64,000 bases of DNA from Candidatus Rubrivivax defluviihabitans (GTDB lineage Bacteria > Pseudomonadota > Gammaproteobacteria > Burkholderiales > Burkholderiaceae_C). Every line of letters starts with the position of its first letter. The first letter of the stretch is position 1. Below, in pieces: positions 1 to 9,128 of this stretch. Location: NCBI GenBank assembly GCA_016709385.1, contig JADJMW010000001.1, positions 186,001 through 250,000 of the forward strand, written 5' to 3'. A program made the position numbers and the translations under genes. Under the pieces are notes generated by a model. That model had not been told where the DNA came from and did no database searches. It saw nothing but the letters and a program-made list of their open reading frames with translations.

Positions 1-1103
1 AGGTCACCGGCAGCCACAACCCCAAGGACTACAACGGCTTCAAGATGGTCTTGGCGGGGCGCGCCATCCACGGCGCCGATATCCAGAAGCTGCGCCAGCG
101 CATCGAGGCCGAGGACTATGCACGCCGCCCAGGCCGCGCGGCGCGGCTGGACATCGGCGCCGAATATGCGCACCGCATCGCCGACGACTGCCGGCTGGCA
201 CGGCCGATGCGCATCGTCGTCGACTCAGGCAACGGCATCCCCGGCGCCAGCGCGCCGGCCATCCTGCGTGCGCTGGGCTGCGAGGTCATCGCGCTGTACA
301 GCAAGGTGGACGGCGATTTTCCCAACCACCACCCGGACCCGAGCAAGCCCGAGAACCTGGCCGACCTGATCAAGGTCGTGCATGCGGCCGAGGCCGAACT
401 CGGCCTGGCTTTCGACGGCGACGGCGACCGCCTGGGCGTGGTCACGCGCGGCGGCAACGTCATCTACCCCGACCGCCAGATCATGCTCTTCGCGCGCGAC
501 ATCCTGCAGCGCCACAAGGGCGCGCCCATCATCTTCGACGTGAAATGCTCGCAGCGGCTGCCGGTGGCCATCCGCGACGCCGGTGGCGTGCCGGTGCTGT
601 GGAAGACCGGGCATTCGCTGATCAAGGCCAAGCTGCGCGAGACCGGCGCGCCCTTGGCCGGCGAGATGAGCGGGCACCTGTTCTTCGGCGAGCGCTGGTA
701 CGGCTTCGACGACGCCACCTACACCGCGGCGCGTCTGCTCGAGATCCTGTCGCGGCACGACGACGCCAGCGCGGTGCTCGACGCGCTGCCCACCAGTTTT
801 TCCACGCCCGAGCTCAACGTGCCCTGCGCCGAGGGTGAACACCATGCCGTGGTGGCCGAGCTGCTGTCCCGCGTGGCCGACGGCCGGCTCGTCTTCGCCG
901 GCGGCGAGGTCGGCACCATCGACGGCCTGCGCGTGGACTTCGCCGATGGCTTCGGCCTCGTGCGCGCCAGCAATACGACGCCGGTGCTGGTGCTGCGCTT
1001 CGAGGGCCATACGCCCGAGGCGCTGCATCGCATCGAGTCCGAATTCACGGCCGCGCTGCGCAGCGTCAAACCCGACGCGCAGGTGGCGCTGGCAGCCCAT
1101 TGA
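1..1103 (+). CDS. algC: Phosphomannomutase/phosphoglucomutase, 5' end outside window
   Basis: Alpha-D-phosphohexomutase of the AlgC type, interconverting the 1- and 6-phosphates of mannose or glucose for nucleotide-sugar and LPS/exopolysaccharide synthesis in the cytoplasm. The first complete codon in the window is at position 3. The fragment opens with the phosphoserine loop TGSHNPKDYNG, whose serine carries the transferred phosphate. The metal-binding loop FDGDGDRLG follows at about 411-437, then the sugar-binding GEMSGH at 661-678 and the C-terminal phosphate-binding RASNTTP near 963. About 365 residues are present, so roughly 90-100 N-terminal residues lie upstream. waaA follows about 65 bp downstream on the same strand, which fits a shared envelope-polysaccharide role. 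The symbol is by family resemblance; the sugar preference cannot be read from sequence. Confidence 0.9.
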   Translation, partial: VTGSHNPKDYNGFKMVLAGRAIHGADIQKLRQRIEAEDYARRPGRAARLDIGAEYAHRIADDCRLARPMRIVVDSGNGIPGASAPAILRALGCEVIALYSKVDGDFPNHHPDPSKPENLADLIKVVHAAEAELGLAFDGDGDRLGVVTRGGNVIYPDRQIMLFARDILQRHKGAPIIFDVKCSQRLPVAIRDAGGVPVLWKTGHSLIKAKLRETGAPLAGEMSGHLFFGERWYGFDDATYTAARLLEILSRHDDASAVLDALPTSFSTPELNVPCAEGEHHAVVAELLSRVADGRLVFAGGEVGTIDGLRVDFADGFGLVRASNTTPVLVLRFEGHTPEALHRIESEFTAALRSVKPDAQVALAAH

Positions 1104-1168
1104 GCGCCATCGTGTGCCGATCGAGCGCCCCTTGAGCGCCCATTGAGCACGCCTTGAGCCCGCACGCC

Positions 1169-2503
1169 ATGGCGCCGAGCCTGCGCGAAACGCTGGCGCG
1201 GGCGGCCTACTCCACGCTGCTGCGGCTGGTTACGCCGCTCTATCTGGCACGGCTGTGGTGGCGCGGCCGCCACGAGCCCGCCTACCGGCTGGCCTGGCGC
1301 GAGCGCCTGGGCGGCATGGACAGCGCGTCGGGCGAGCCGCCGTCGGGGCGGCTGTGGCTGCATGCCGTGTCGTTGGGCGAGACGCGCGCCGCCGCGGCGC
1401 TGATCGACGCGCTGCGGCGCCGGCGGCCGGGGTTGCGGCTGCTGCTCACGCACGGCACGGCCACCGGCCGCGAGGCCGGCGCGGCGCTGCTGCGCGAGGG
1501 CGATGCCCAGGTCTGGCTGCCCTACGACACACCCGGCGCGGTGCGGCGCTTCATGCGTCACCACCGGCCCGTGGCCGGCGTGATCATGGAGACCGAGGTC
1601 TGGCCCAACCTGCTGCACGGCGCCGCCGAGGCCGGCGTGCCGCTGGTGCTGGCCAATGCGCGGCTGTCGGAGCGCAGCCAGGCCAAGGGTGAACGACTGG
1701 GCGCACTCATGCGCCCGGCCGCGGCGCGCTTCACACGCGTGCTGGCGCAGACCGAGGACGATGCACGCCGGCTGCGCGGCGCCGGCGCCGGCCACGTGCA
1801 GGTGGTGGGCAACCTCAAATTCGACGTCACGCCGGCGCCGCATCAACTGGCGCGCGGCCGGCAGTGGCGGCAGGCGCTCGCTCGCCCCGTGGTGCTGGCC
1901 GCCAGCACGCGCGAAGGCGAGGAGCCGCCGCTGCTGCAGGCCTGGCAGGCGCTGCGCGGGCCACGGCCCCTGCTGCTGCTGGTGCCGCGGCACCCGCAGC
2001 GTTTCGACGAGGTCGGCGCCCTGGTCGCCGCTGCCGGGCTGCGCGGCCTGCGCCGCAGCGCCTGGACCGACGCGCCGCCAGCGGATGCGGCTGCCGTGGA
2101 CGTGTGGCTGGGCGACTCTCTCGGAGAGATGCCGCTGTACTACGCGCTGGCCGACGTGGCCCTGCTCGGCGGCAGCTTTGCGCCGCTGGGCGGGCAGAAC
2201 CTGATCGAGGCCGCGGCCTGCGGCTGCCCGCTGGTGATGGGCCCGCACACCTTCAATTTTGCGCAGGCCGCCGACGACGCGCTGGCCGCCGGTGCGGCGC
2301 AGCGCGTGGTCGATATCGACGAGGGCGTGCGCGGTGCGGCCGAGCTGGCCGGCGACCCGGCACGGGAACGCGTGTCGCGGCAGGCGCTGGACTTCGCCGC
2401 CCGGCACCGCGGCGCGGCTGAACGCATGGCCGAGGCCATCGTCGCGCTGCTGCCGCCGCTGCCACCTTCTCCCGCACCAATTGGCGGGAGCGCGCCGGGG
2501 TGA
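1169..2503 (+). CDS. waaA: 3-deoxy-D-manno-octulosonic acid (Kdo) transferase
   Basis: GT30 glycosyltransferase that adds Kdo to lipid A precursor at the inner membrane, an essential early LPS step. The 444-residue product has the hydrophobic N-terminal segment typical of WaaA (around TPLYLARLWW). The family motif HAVSLGE follows, with Glu71 in the place of the catalytic base. The C-terminal nucleotide-sugar half carries GGSFAPLGGQNLIEAAACG. I chose the ATG at 1169 because MAPSLRE is the normal family start; an in-frame TTG at 1154 would add only five residues. It follows the phosphohexomutase on the same strand and is convergent with the tolC-like gene, which begins its minus-strand end 22 bp further on. 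In Burkholderiales waaA, tolC and the pcm-like gene commonly lie together, as here. Confidence 0.93.
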   Translation: MAPSLRETLARAAYSTLLRLVTPLYLARLWWRGRHEPAYRLAWRERLGGMDSASGEPPSGRLWLHAVSLGETRAAAALIDALRRRRPGLRLLLTHGTATGREAGAALLREGDAQVWLPYDTPGAVRRFMRHHRPVAGVIMETEVWPNLLHGAAEAGVPLVLANARLSERSQAKGERLGALMRPAAARFTRVLAQTEDDARRLRGAGAGHVQVVGNLKFDVTPAPHQLARGRQWRQALARPVVLAASTREGEEPPLLQAWQALRGPRPLLLLVPRHPQRFDEVGALVAAAGLRGLRRSAWTDAPPADAAAVDVWLGDSLGEMPLYYALADVALLGGSFAPLGGQNLIEAAACGCPLVMGPHTFNFAQAADDALAAGAAQRVVDIDEGVRGAAELAGDPARERVSRQALDFAARHRGAAERMAEAIVALLPPLPPSPAPIGGSAPG

Positions 2504-2524
2504 GGGTGCCGGTGACCGCCGGCC

Positions 2525-3865
2525 CTACGGCAACAGCAGCCGGTTGATGCGCTCCACGTCGGGCAGCGCCAGTTGCCCCGAGGCCTGGCGCAGGCGCAGC
2601 GCATTCACCAGCACGTCGTAGCGCGCCTTGGCCAGGTCGCGCTGGGTGGCGAAGAGCGTGGTCTGCGCATTGAGCACGTCGAGGTTGACGCGCACGCCCA
2701 CCTTGTAGCCCAGTTGCGTGGCTTCCAGCGCCAGCTTGGTCGACGATTCGGCCGCTTCCAGCGCCGTCACCTGGGCCAGCAGCGATTGCACGCCGTTGTA
2801 GGCCTGGCGGGTATTGAGCGCCACGAAGCGGCGCGCGGCTTCCAGGTCGTTGCGCGACTTCTCTTCGAGCGACAGCGTCTCCTTGATGCGGTTTTGCGTC
2901 GCGCCGCCGGTATACAGCGGCCAGTTCAGCTGCAGGCCGATGCTGCTGCGCGAGGTGAGGCCGCCGATGGCCACCGCCGAGCCGTTGCCCTGACTGCCCC
3001 CCAGCGAAGCCACCACGTCCAGCGTGGGCAGCTCGTTGGCGCGCGCCTTCTCGGTTTCCAGCGTCGCCACGTCCAGGCCGAGGCGGGCCTTGCGCACCTG
3101 CGGGTGCAGCGTGTCGGCCTCGCTGACCCATTGCTCGACGTCGCCGCGCACCGTTTCCGGCAGCGGCACCGGCAGGGACAGGCCCTTGGGCTGCACGCCG
3201 ACGCGACCGACGAGCTGGTCCAGCGCCAGGCGCTTGTTGCGCAGGTCGTTCTCGGCGGCGATGACCTGCGCGCTGCGCAGGTCGAAGCGCGCCTGCGCTT
3301 CGCGCGTGTCGGTGATGGTGGCGGTGCCGACCTCGAAGTTGCGCTTGGCCGATGCCAGCTGTTCGGCGATGGCGGTCTTGTCGGCGCTGGTGGCGGACAG
3401 CGTGTCCTGCGCCGCCAGCACGTCGAAATAGGCCTGGGCGACGCGCACGACGAGGTCCTGCTCGACGGTCTCCAGGTCGGCCTTGGCCACCTCCAAGGAC
3501 TTGCGCGCCTGTTCCACCGTGCTCTGGTTGGCGCGATTGAACAGCGCATAACGTGCGTTCAGCGCCGCCTGCACGGTATTGCTGTCGCCGGTGCCGATGG
3601 TCGGCACGTCGATGACTTCCGAGGTGGCGCCGGCGGTCACGTTGGCCGACGGAAGGTTCAGCGCCTCGGCCTGCGCGGCGCGGAACTCGGCCGATTCGGC
3701 CAGCGCGCGGGCTGCCAGGTAGGTGGCGTCGTAAGCGCGCGCGGCGTTGTACAGCTCCAGCAGGTTCTGCGCCGAGACCAGGCCCGGCAGGGCCAAGGCC
3801 AGCGCCACCAGTGACTTCAACGCCAACGGCGCGAAGCGGGCCGGGCGGGGGTTCAACGAACGCAT
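2525..3865 (-). CDS. tolC: TolC family outer membrane channel
   Basis: Outer membrane efflux channel of 446 residues that would exit substrates from a tripartite pump. A signal peptide is visible at residues 1 to about 32, ending LPGLVSA before QNLLELYNAA, which is the usual first helix of the mature protein. Two OEP repeats follow, with long alpha-helical stretches rich in Ala, Glu and Gln (SVEQARKSLEVAKADLE-like) and the conserved NRANQSTVEQ turn. The gene is the last of a minus-strand series TetR, adaptor, RND pump, Pcm-like, TolC, so it is the probable channel for that pump. A 193-bp gap separates it from the upstream methyltransferase gene. It contains a TATAAG hexamer near 3945-3950 on the minus strand, so it may also have its own promoter. 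Confidence 0.9.
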   Translation of the reverse strand: MRSLNPRPARFAPLALKSLVALALALPGLVSAQNLLELYNAARAYDATYLAARALAESAEFRAAQAEALNLPSANVTAGATSEVIDVPTIGTGDSNTVQAALNARYALFNRANQSTVEQARKSLEVAKADLETVEQDLVVRVAQAYFDVLAAQDTLSATSADKTAIAEQLASAKRNFEVGTATITDTREAQARFDLRSAQVIAAENDLRNKRLALDQLVGRVGVQPKGLSLPVPLPETVRGDVEQWVSEADTLHPQVRKARLGLDVATLETEKARANELPTLDVVASLGGSQGNGSAVAIGGLTSRSSIGLQLNWPLYTGGATQNRIKETLSLEEKSRNDLEAARRFVALNTRQAYNGVQSLLAQVTALEAAESSTKLALEATQLGYKVGVRVNLDVLNAQTTLFATQRDLAKARYDVLVNALRLRQASGQLALPDVERINRLLLP

Positions 3866-4058
3866 GCGGGTTCCTTCGGGATGGGCAGGTCAGTTACGGC
3901 GGGCGCCGGCTGGCCGGGGGCGGGTGTCCGTGCCTGCGGCAAGCTTATAGCCGCGCCACGGGCCCAGGCACGGCCTCGATGCGACGACTTGCCGCGGGCC
4001 GTCCTCATAAGGGCCGTTTTGGGCGACAGGCGGCGCAGTCGGTGGGGCAAGGCGAGTC

Positions 4059-4733
4059 TCAGAAATGAAAGCGTGTGCGTTCGTTGAAACCGGCCAGACG
4101 CGGCGCCACGGTGTCGAAGAGGTCGATGTCGGACCAGGCGGCATCGCCCACGCGCTTGAACAGCCTGGCCCTCATCATCGGCAACTCGCCGACCACGGCC
4201 ACCAGGCGCCCGCCCACCTTCAACTGCGTCAGCAGGACCGGCGGCACCTCGGCCACCGACCCCGACAGCACGATGGCGTCGAACGGCGCCTCGCCGGGCA
4301 GGCCACGGGCGCCGGCGGCGGCGCTGACCTCGTGCACGCTGACATTGGCGATGCCGTTTCGGCGCAGGCTGTCGCGCGCCATGCGCACCAGTTCGGGCCG
4401 GCATTCCAGCGTGTGTACCTGCATGGCGCGGTGCGCCAGCAGCGCCGCCATGAAGCCCGAGCCGGTGCCGATCTCCAGCACCTTCTCGTGGCGCTGCACC
4501 TGCAGTTCCTGCAGCAGGCGCGCCTCCTGCTTGGGTTCCAGCATGCGCGGCCCGTCCGGCTCGCCGGGCAGCAGCGGCACCTGGGTGTCGACGAAGGCCA
4601 GCGCGCGCATCGCCGGCGGCACGAAGTCCTCGCGGCGCACGGTGGCCAGCAGCGACAGGATGGCGGGGTCGAGCACCTCCCACGGGCGGATTTGCTGCTC
4701 GATCATGTTGAAGCGGGCGATCTCGATGTTCAT
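4059..4733 (-). CDS. Protein-L-isoaspartate O-methyltransferase-like protein
   Basis: SAM-dependent methyltransferase of the Pcm fold, 224 residues. Motif I is VLEIGTGSGFMAALL at about residues 85-98, followed by an acidic residue in TLECRPELV. True isoaspartate methyltransferases have a T-I-S-Q-P segment just before motif I. Here that place reads MLEPKQEARLL, so repair of isoaspartate is not assured. The start MNIE..RFNMIEQQIRPW is characteristic of the betaproteobacterial paralogue encoded beside tolC. The gene lies 42 bp after the RND pump gene and 193 bp before tolC. An 18-bp imperfect palindrome covers the ribosome-binding region, and no clear Shine-Dalgarno sequence is visible. Function is inferred from family only. 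Confidence 0.8.
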   Translation of the reverse strand: MNIEIARFNMIEQQIRPWEVLDPAILSLLATVRREDFVPPAMRALAFVDTQVPLLPGEPDGPRMLEPKQEARLLQELQVQRHEKVLEIGTGSGFMAALLAHRAMQVHTLECRPELVRMARDSLRRNGIANVSVHEVSAAAGARGLPGEAPFDAIVLSGSVAEVPPVLLTQLKVGGRLVAVVGELPMMRARLFKRVGDAAWSDIDLFDTVAPRLAGFNERTRFHF

Positions 4734-4736
4734 CTT

Positions 4737-4754
4737 GATACGGTATAGGGTATC
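4737..4754. promoter_or_regulatory. 18-bp imperfect palindrome just upstream of the pcm-like gene
   Basis: GATAC-GG-TATA-GG-GTATC: 14 of 18 positions are self-complementary. It ends 3 bp from the pcm-like start codon, where a ribosome-binding site would be expected, so a bound protein there could block transcription or initiation. The regulator is unknown. Confidence 0.4.
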
Positions 4755-4775
4755 AGAAAACCTGATCCCCCGATT

Positions 4776-7700
4776 CTAGGCGCCCACCTTGACGGCAGGC
4801 TGAGCGCGGCCGTGCCAGCGCCGCCGCGCCCACGCCGCCAGGTCGTCGAGCCAGCAGTAGACCACCGGCACCACCACCAGCGTGAGCAGCGACGAGGTGA
4901 CGACGCCGCCGATCACCGCCTGCCCCATGGGTGAGCGCTGCTCCGAGCCTTCGGTGAGCGCAAAGGCCAGCGGCACCATGCCGAAGATCATGGCCAGCGT
5001 GGTCATCAGGATCGGCCGCAGCCGCACGCGGGCGGCTTCGAGCAGCGCGGCGTTGCGCTCCAGGCCGCGTTCGCGGGCGCGGATGGCGAAATCGACGAGC
5101 AGGATGGCATTTTTCGTCACCAGTCCCATCAGCATGACGATGCCGATGATGGAGAACATGTTCAGCGTCGAGCCGAAGGCCAGCAGCGCCAGCACCACGC
5201 CGATCAGCGTCAGCGGCAGCGAACTCATCAGCGCCAGCGGCTGCAGGAAGCTCTTGAACTGGCTGGCCAGGATCATGTAGATGAAGACCACCGCCAGCGC
5301 CAGCGCACCAACGGCGTAGCTGAAGGACTCCTGCATGTTCTTGGTGCTGCCACCGAAGCTGTATCGGTAGCCCGGCGGCCAGGCCATGGTGTCGAGCACG
5401 GCGCGGATGTCGGCCGAGACCTCGCCGCTGCTGCGGCCCAGCGCGTTGGCGTCGATATTCACCTCGCGGTTCATGTCGCGGCGGTTGATCTGGTTGGGGC
5501 CGGTGGAGGGCCGCAGTTCGGCCACCTGGGACAGCCGGACCACGCGCGCGCTGCCGTCGGGCTGGCTGCCCAGCACCAGCGGCAGCTGCTGCAGGTCGCC
5601 GGCCGCGCTGCGGCTTTCAGGCGCCAGCTGCACGCGCACGTCGTAGCTCTCGCCGTCGGCGGCACGCCAGTTGCCGACCGACACCCCGGCCAGCAGGGTG
5701 CGCAAGCTGCGGGCGATGGCGTCGACATTCAGCCCCAGGTCGGCCGCGGCGTCGCGTTTCACGTCCACCGCCAGCGTGGGCTTGTCGGGCTTGAGCGTGC
5801 TGTCCAGGTCGACCAGGCCGGGAATGTCGCGCAGCCGCGCCATGATCTGCGTCGCCAGCCGCTCCAGTTCGGCCAGGTCGCTGCCCTGCACCGAGAACTG
5901 GATGCTCTTGCTGCCGCCGAGGTCGAGCACGCCGATATTGGTGACGGTGATGCCCGGAATGCGCGCCAGCCGCTCGCGCATCGGTGCCGTGAGTTGCTCG
6001 ATGCCGCGGGTGCGGTCGCGGCGGTCGGTCAGCCGCACATAGACCGAGCCGTAGATCCGGCCCTGCGAGAAGCTGCTGTTGATGGTGGTGACGGTGTGGC
6101 GCACCTCGGGAAATTCGCGCAGCGCGGCGTCGACCTGGCGCGCGCGCATCTCGGTCACCTCGATCGACGAGCCCACCGGGGTGTGGAAATTGATCTGCGT
6201 CTCGGAAAAGTCCGCCTTGGGCACGAATTCCTTGCCGATGACACCCAGCAGCAAGAGCGCCACGCCGAAGCTGGCCGCCGCCACCGCCACGGTCTTGATC
6301 TTGTGCACCAGCGACCAGGCCAGCAGCGCCTGGTAGGCGTCGCCCAGGCGCAGCGTCAGGCGGTCGAACCAGCCGGTGACGCGCCCCAGCGTCCTGTCGT
6401 ACAGCGTCACCGGCGGCCCGCCGGGGTGGCCATGGGCCTGGGGATCGTTCCACACGCTGGACAGCATCGGGTCGAGCGTGAAGCTCACGAACATGCTGAT
6501 CAGCACCGCGGCGACGATGGTGATGCCGAACTCGTGGAAGAACTTGCCCACGATGCCGCCCATGAAGCCGATGGGCAGGAACACCGCCACGATGGACAGC
6601 GTGGTGGCCAGCACCGCCAGGCCGATCTCGTCGGTGCCCTGGAGCGCGGCGTCGTGGGCGCTCTGGCCCATCTGCACGTGGCGCACGATGTTCTCGCGCA
6701 CGACGATGGCGTCGTCGATGAGCAGCCCCACGCACAGGCTCAGCGCCATCAGCGTGATGGTGTTGATGGTGAAGCCGAAGGCGTACATGAAGAGGAAGGT
6801 GCCGATCAGGGCGATCGGCAGCGTCAGGCCCGTGATGACGGTGGAGCGCCAGGAATTCAGGAACAGGAAGACGATCAGCACCGTGAGCGCCGCGCCTTCG
6901 AGCAGCGTGCGCTGCACGTTGGCCACCGAGACGCGGATGGCGCGCGAGTTGTCGCGGTTGACCTCGGTGCGGATGCCCGGCGGCAGCAGCGCCTGCGCGT
7001 CGGACAGCGCGCGCTGCAGTCCATCGACCACGGCAATGGTGTTCTCGCCCTGGCTCTTCTGCACAGACAGCAGCACCGTGCGCTGGCCGTTGTAGAGCGC
7101 CAGGCTGTCCAGTTCCTGCGGCCCGTCAACCACGTCGGCCACCTGCCACAGCCGGACCACGCTGCCGGTGCCCGTGGCGCCGCCTGCGGGTTTGCGCGCG
7201 ACGACGATGTCGCGGAAGTCGCGTGGCGTGGCCAGCCGTGCATTCAACTGCACCACGCGGTCCTGCTCCGGCGAACGGATGCTGCCCAGCGGGGCTTCCT
7301 GGTTTTCGCTGCGCAGCGCAGCCACCACCTGCTCGGTGCTGACGCCGGCGGCTTCCATCGCCGCCGGCCGCAGGTAGATGTTGACCTGGCGCTGCACGCC
7401 GCCGATGACGCTCACCGAACCCACGCCGCGCACGTTCTCCAGGCGCTTCTGCAGCACCTGCGTGCCCCAGGTCGTGAGGTCCTGCGCCGTCACCCGGTCG
7501 TCGCTGGCCAGCAGCGCGACGTTGAAGACCGGCTGGCTGGCGGGGTCGAAGCGGAAGATGCGCGGCTCCTTCACCTCGTCGCGCAGGAGCGGCCGGATCA
7601 GCGCCACCTTCTCGCGCACGTCCTCGGCGGCGCGGCGGCCGTCGATGTCGAGGTTGAATTCCACGATCACCAGCGCCGTGCCCTCGTAGGTGCGCGAATA

Positions 7701-7940
7701 CAGCGAACTGATGCCGGCCACCGTGTTGACGGCTTCCTCCACCTTCTTCGTGACCTCGGCCTCCATGATCTCGGGGCTGGCGCCGGGGTAGTCCATCTGC
7801 ACCACCACGGTGGGCACGTCGATATTCGGGAACTGGTCCACCGACAGCCGCTGCCAGCTGAACAGGCCCAGCACCACGAAGGCCAGCATGACCATCACGG
7901 CCAGCACCGGGTTGTGGATGGCAACGCGGGTGAACCACAT
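4776..7940 (-). CDS. RND family multidrug efflux pump (HAE1/AcrB type)
   Basis: Inner-membrane proton/drug antiporter of 1054 residues, the normal length for AcrB/MexB/MdtB relatives. The N-terminus FTRVAIHNPVLAVMVML is the first transmembrane helix. The helix 4 proton-relay pair is present as LLIDDAIVVREN, with Asp409-Asp410. The second half repeats the twelve-helix pattern, with a long periplasmic porter/docking region in each half. It follows the adaptor gene with an 18-bp gap and shares its strand, so the two are almost certainly co-transcribed under the TetR-type regulator. Sequence features such as VDQFPNIDVPTVVV favour the broad HAE1 group, but the substrate cannot be predicted. Confidence 0.95.
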   Translation of the reverse strand: MWFTRVAIHNPVLAVMVMLAFVVLGLFSWQRLSVDQFPNIDVPTVVVQMDYPGASPEIMEAEVTKKVEEAVNTVAGISSLYSRTYEGTALVIVEFNLDIDGRRAAEDVREKVALIRPLLRDEVKEPRIFRFDPASQPVFNVALLASDDRVTAQDLTTWGTQVLQKRLENVRGVGSVSVIGGVQRQVNIYLRPAAMEAAGVSTEQVVAALRSENQEAPLGSIRSPEQDRVVQLNARLATPRDFRDIVVARKPAGGATGTGSVVRLWQVADVVDGPQELDSLALYNGQRTVLLSVQKSQGENTIAVVDGLQRALSDAQALLPPGIRTEVNRDNSRAIRVSVANVQRTLLEGAALTVLIVFLFLNSWRSTVITGLTLPIALIGTFLFMYAFGFTINTITLMALSLCVGLLIDDAIVVRENIVRHVQMGQSAHDAALQGTDEIGLAVLATTLSIVAVFLPIGFMGGIVGKFFHEFGITIVAAVLISMFVSFTLDPMLSSVWNDPQAHGHPGGPPVTLYDRTLGRVTGWFDRLTLRLGDAYQALLAWSLVHKIKTVAVAAASFGVALLLLGVIGKEFVPKADFSETQINFHTPVGSSIEVTEMRARQVDAALREFPEVRHTVTTINSSFSQGRIYGSVYVRLTDRRDRTRGIEQLTAPMRERLARIPGITVTNIGVLDLGGSKSIQFSVQGSDLAELERLATQIMARLRDIPGLVDLDSTLKPDKPTLAVDVKRDAAADLGLNVDAIARSLRTLLAGVSVGNWRAADGESYDVRVQLAPESRSAAGDLQQLPLVLGSQPDGSARVVRLSQVAELRPSTGPNQINRRDMNREVNIDANALGRSSGEVSADIRAVLDTMAWPPGYRYSFGGSTKNMQESFSYAVGALALAVVFIYMILASQFKSFLQPLALMSSLPLTLIGVVLALLAFGSTLNMFSIIGIVMLMGLVTKNAILLVDFAIRARERGLERNAALLEAARVRLRPILMTTLAMIFGMVPLAFALTEGSEQRSPMGQAVIGGVVTSSLLTLVVVPVVYCWLDDLAAWARRRWHGRAQPAVKVGA

Positions 7941-7958
7941 GGCGGCGTGGCGGGCGGT

Positions 7959-9128
7959 TCAGCGTGCCGCGGCGGCCGCTGAAGCGGCGGTGGCCGCCGC
8001 GGAGGCCGGCAGCAGCAGCCGCGTGCCGTCGCGCAGCGCGCCCACCGTGCCGCGCAGCACGGTGGCCCCTTCGGCCAGGCCGCCGGTGACCTCGACCGCG
8101 GGCTCGGGCCGGCCGTCGATCAGCACCTCGCCCTGCGCTCCCGTCGTCACCCGGCGCTGCACGGCACGGCCGTCCGCGACGGCCAGCACATAGGGCCGCG
8201 CCTGGTCGAAGCGCAGCGCCGACGTCGGCACGACCAGCGCCGGCAGGCGCTGCAGTTCGATGCTGGCGCGCCCGAACAAGCCCTGGCGCAGCCCCGGCGC
8301 GGGTTCCAGCGCCAGGTAGGCCATGACCGACCGCGTGCCGGCCACCGCGCTGGGGTTGATGCGCGCAACGCGCGCGGCCACCGGTTCGGCCAGGCCGTCG
8401 ATCCGCACGCGCGCCGCCTGGCCCACGCGCAGCGCGAGCACGTCTTCCGGCGGCACCGCAGCCTCGAGTTCCAGCTGCGACAGGTCGACGATCTCCAGCA
8501 GCCGCGCGTCCAGCGGCACACGTTCGCCGGGCTGCACCAGGCGCTGCGCCACCAGTCCGGCGATGGGCGCGCGGATCTCGCTGTCGAGCACCGCCTTGCG
8601 CGCCAGCTCGGCGGCGGCGCGTGCGGCCTGCAGCGAAGCGGCGGCACCCGCGGCGCTGGCGCTCGAGGTGTCCAGCGCATTGCGCGAAATGAAACCCTGC
8701 TCGACCAAGGCCCGGTTGTTGGCCAGCGTGCGCTGCGCGATGTCGAGCTGCGACTGCGCCGCCAGCGCTTGTTCCTCGGCCTGGCGCAACCGCCACTGGG
8801 CGTCGGTGGCATCGAGCTGGCCGATGCGCTGGCCGGCCGTCACGCGGTCGCCCTCGCGCACGTCCAGCGTCTGTACCACGGCGGCGATGCGTGCCTTGAC
8901 GACGGCGCTGTTCACCGCCTTCAGGCTGCCGGTGATCTCGAGCCGGCGCAACAGCTCGGCGCGCTCGGCGCGCGCCACGTCGCCGGGCGCCAGTTCGATG
9001 GCCTGCTCGGCCGGCGCCGCCGTGGGCGGGAGTCTTGGCGCCGGCCTGCGCAGGACGAAGGCCGTGGCCAGCACCGCTGCCAAGGCGGCCAGCAGCAGGC
9101 CGGCGATCCAGCGGGTGCGCCGTGTCAT
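7959..9128 (-). CDS. RND efflux periplasmic adaptor (membrane fusion protein)
   Basis: HlyD/AcrA-type adaptor, 389 residues, joining pump and outer membrane channel. An N-terminal membrane anchor (IAGLLLAALAAVLATAFVL) is followed by a lipoyl half (VREGDRVTAGQRIGQLD), an alpha-hairpin rich in Ala/Gln, the second lipoyl half (SEIRAPIAGLVAQRLVQPGE) and beta-barrel and membrane-proximal domains. The tail is alanine-rich. The ATG at 9128 overlaps the TGA of the upstream tetR gene in an ATGA arrangement, so translation is probably coupled. An open frame continues upstream inside tetR, but the family start MTRRTRW and the membrane anchor argue for 9128. Confidence 0.92.
   Translation of the reverse strand: MTRRTRWIAGLLLAALAAVLATAFVLRRPAPRLPPTAAPAEQAIELAPGDVARAERAELLRRLEITGSLKAVNSAVVKARIAAVVQTLDVREGDRVTAGQRIGQLDATDAQWRLRQAEEQALAAQSQLDIAQRTLANNRALVEQGFISRNALDTSSASAAGAAASLQAARAAAELARKAVLDSEIRAPIAGLVAQRLVQPGERVPLDARLLEIVDLSQLELEAAVPPEDVLALRVGQAARVRIDGLAEPVAARVARINPSAVAGTRSVMAYLALEPAPGLRQGLFGRASIELQRLPALVVPTSALRFDQARPYVLAVADGRAVQRRVTTGAQGEVLIDGRPEPAVEVTGGLAEGATVLRGTVGALRDGTRLLLPASAAATAASAAAAAR

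Noticed and set aside
1098..1160. Several TTGAGC/TGAGCGCC units between the phosphohexomutase and waaA genes.
   Set aside because: Short and irregular; they look like local slippage in a GC-rich spacer rather than an iteron array or binding-site cluster.
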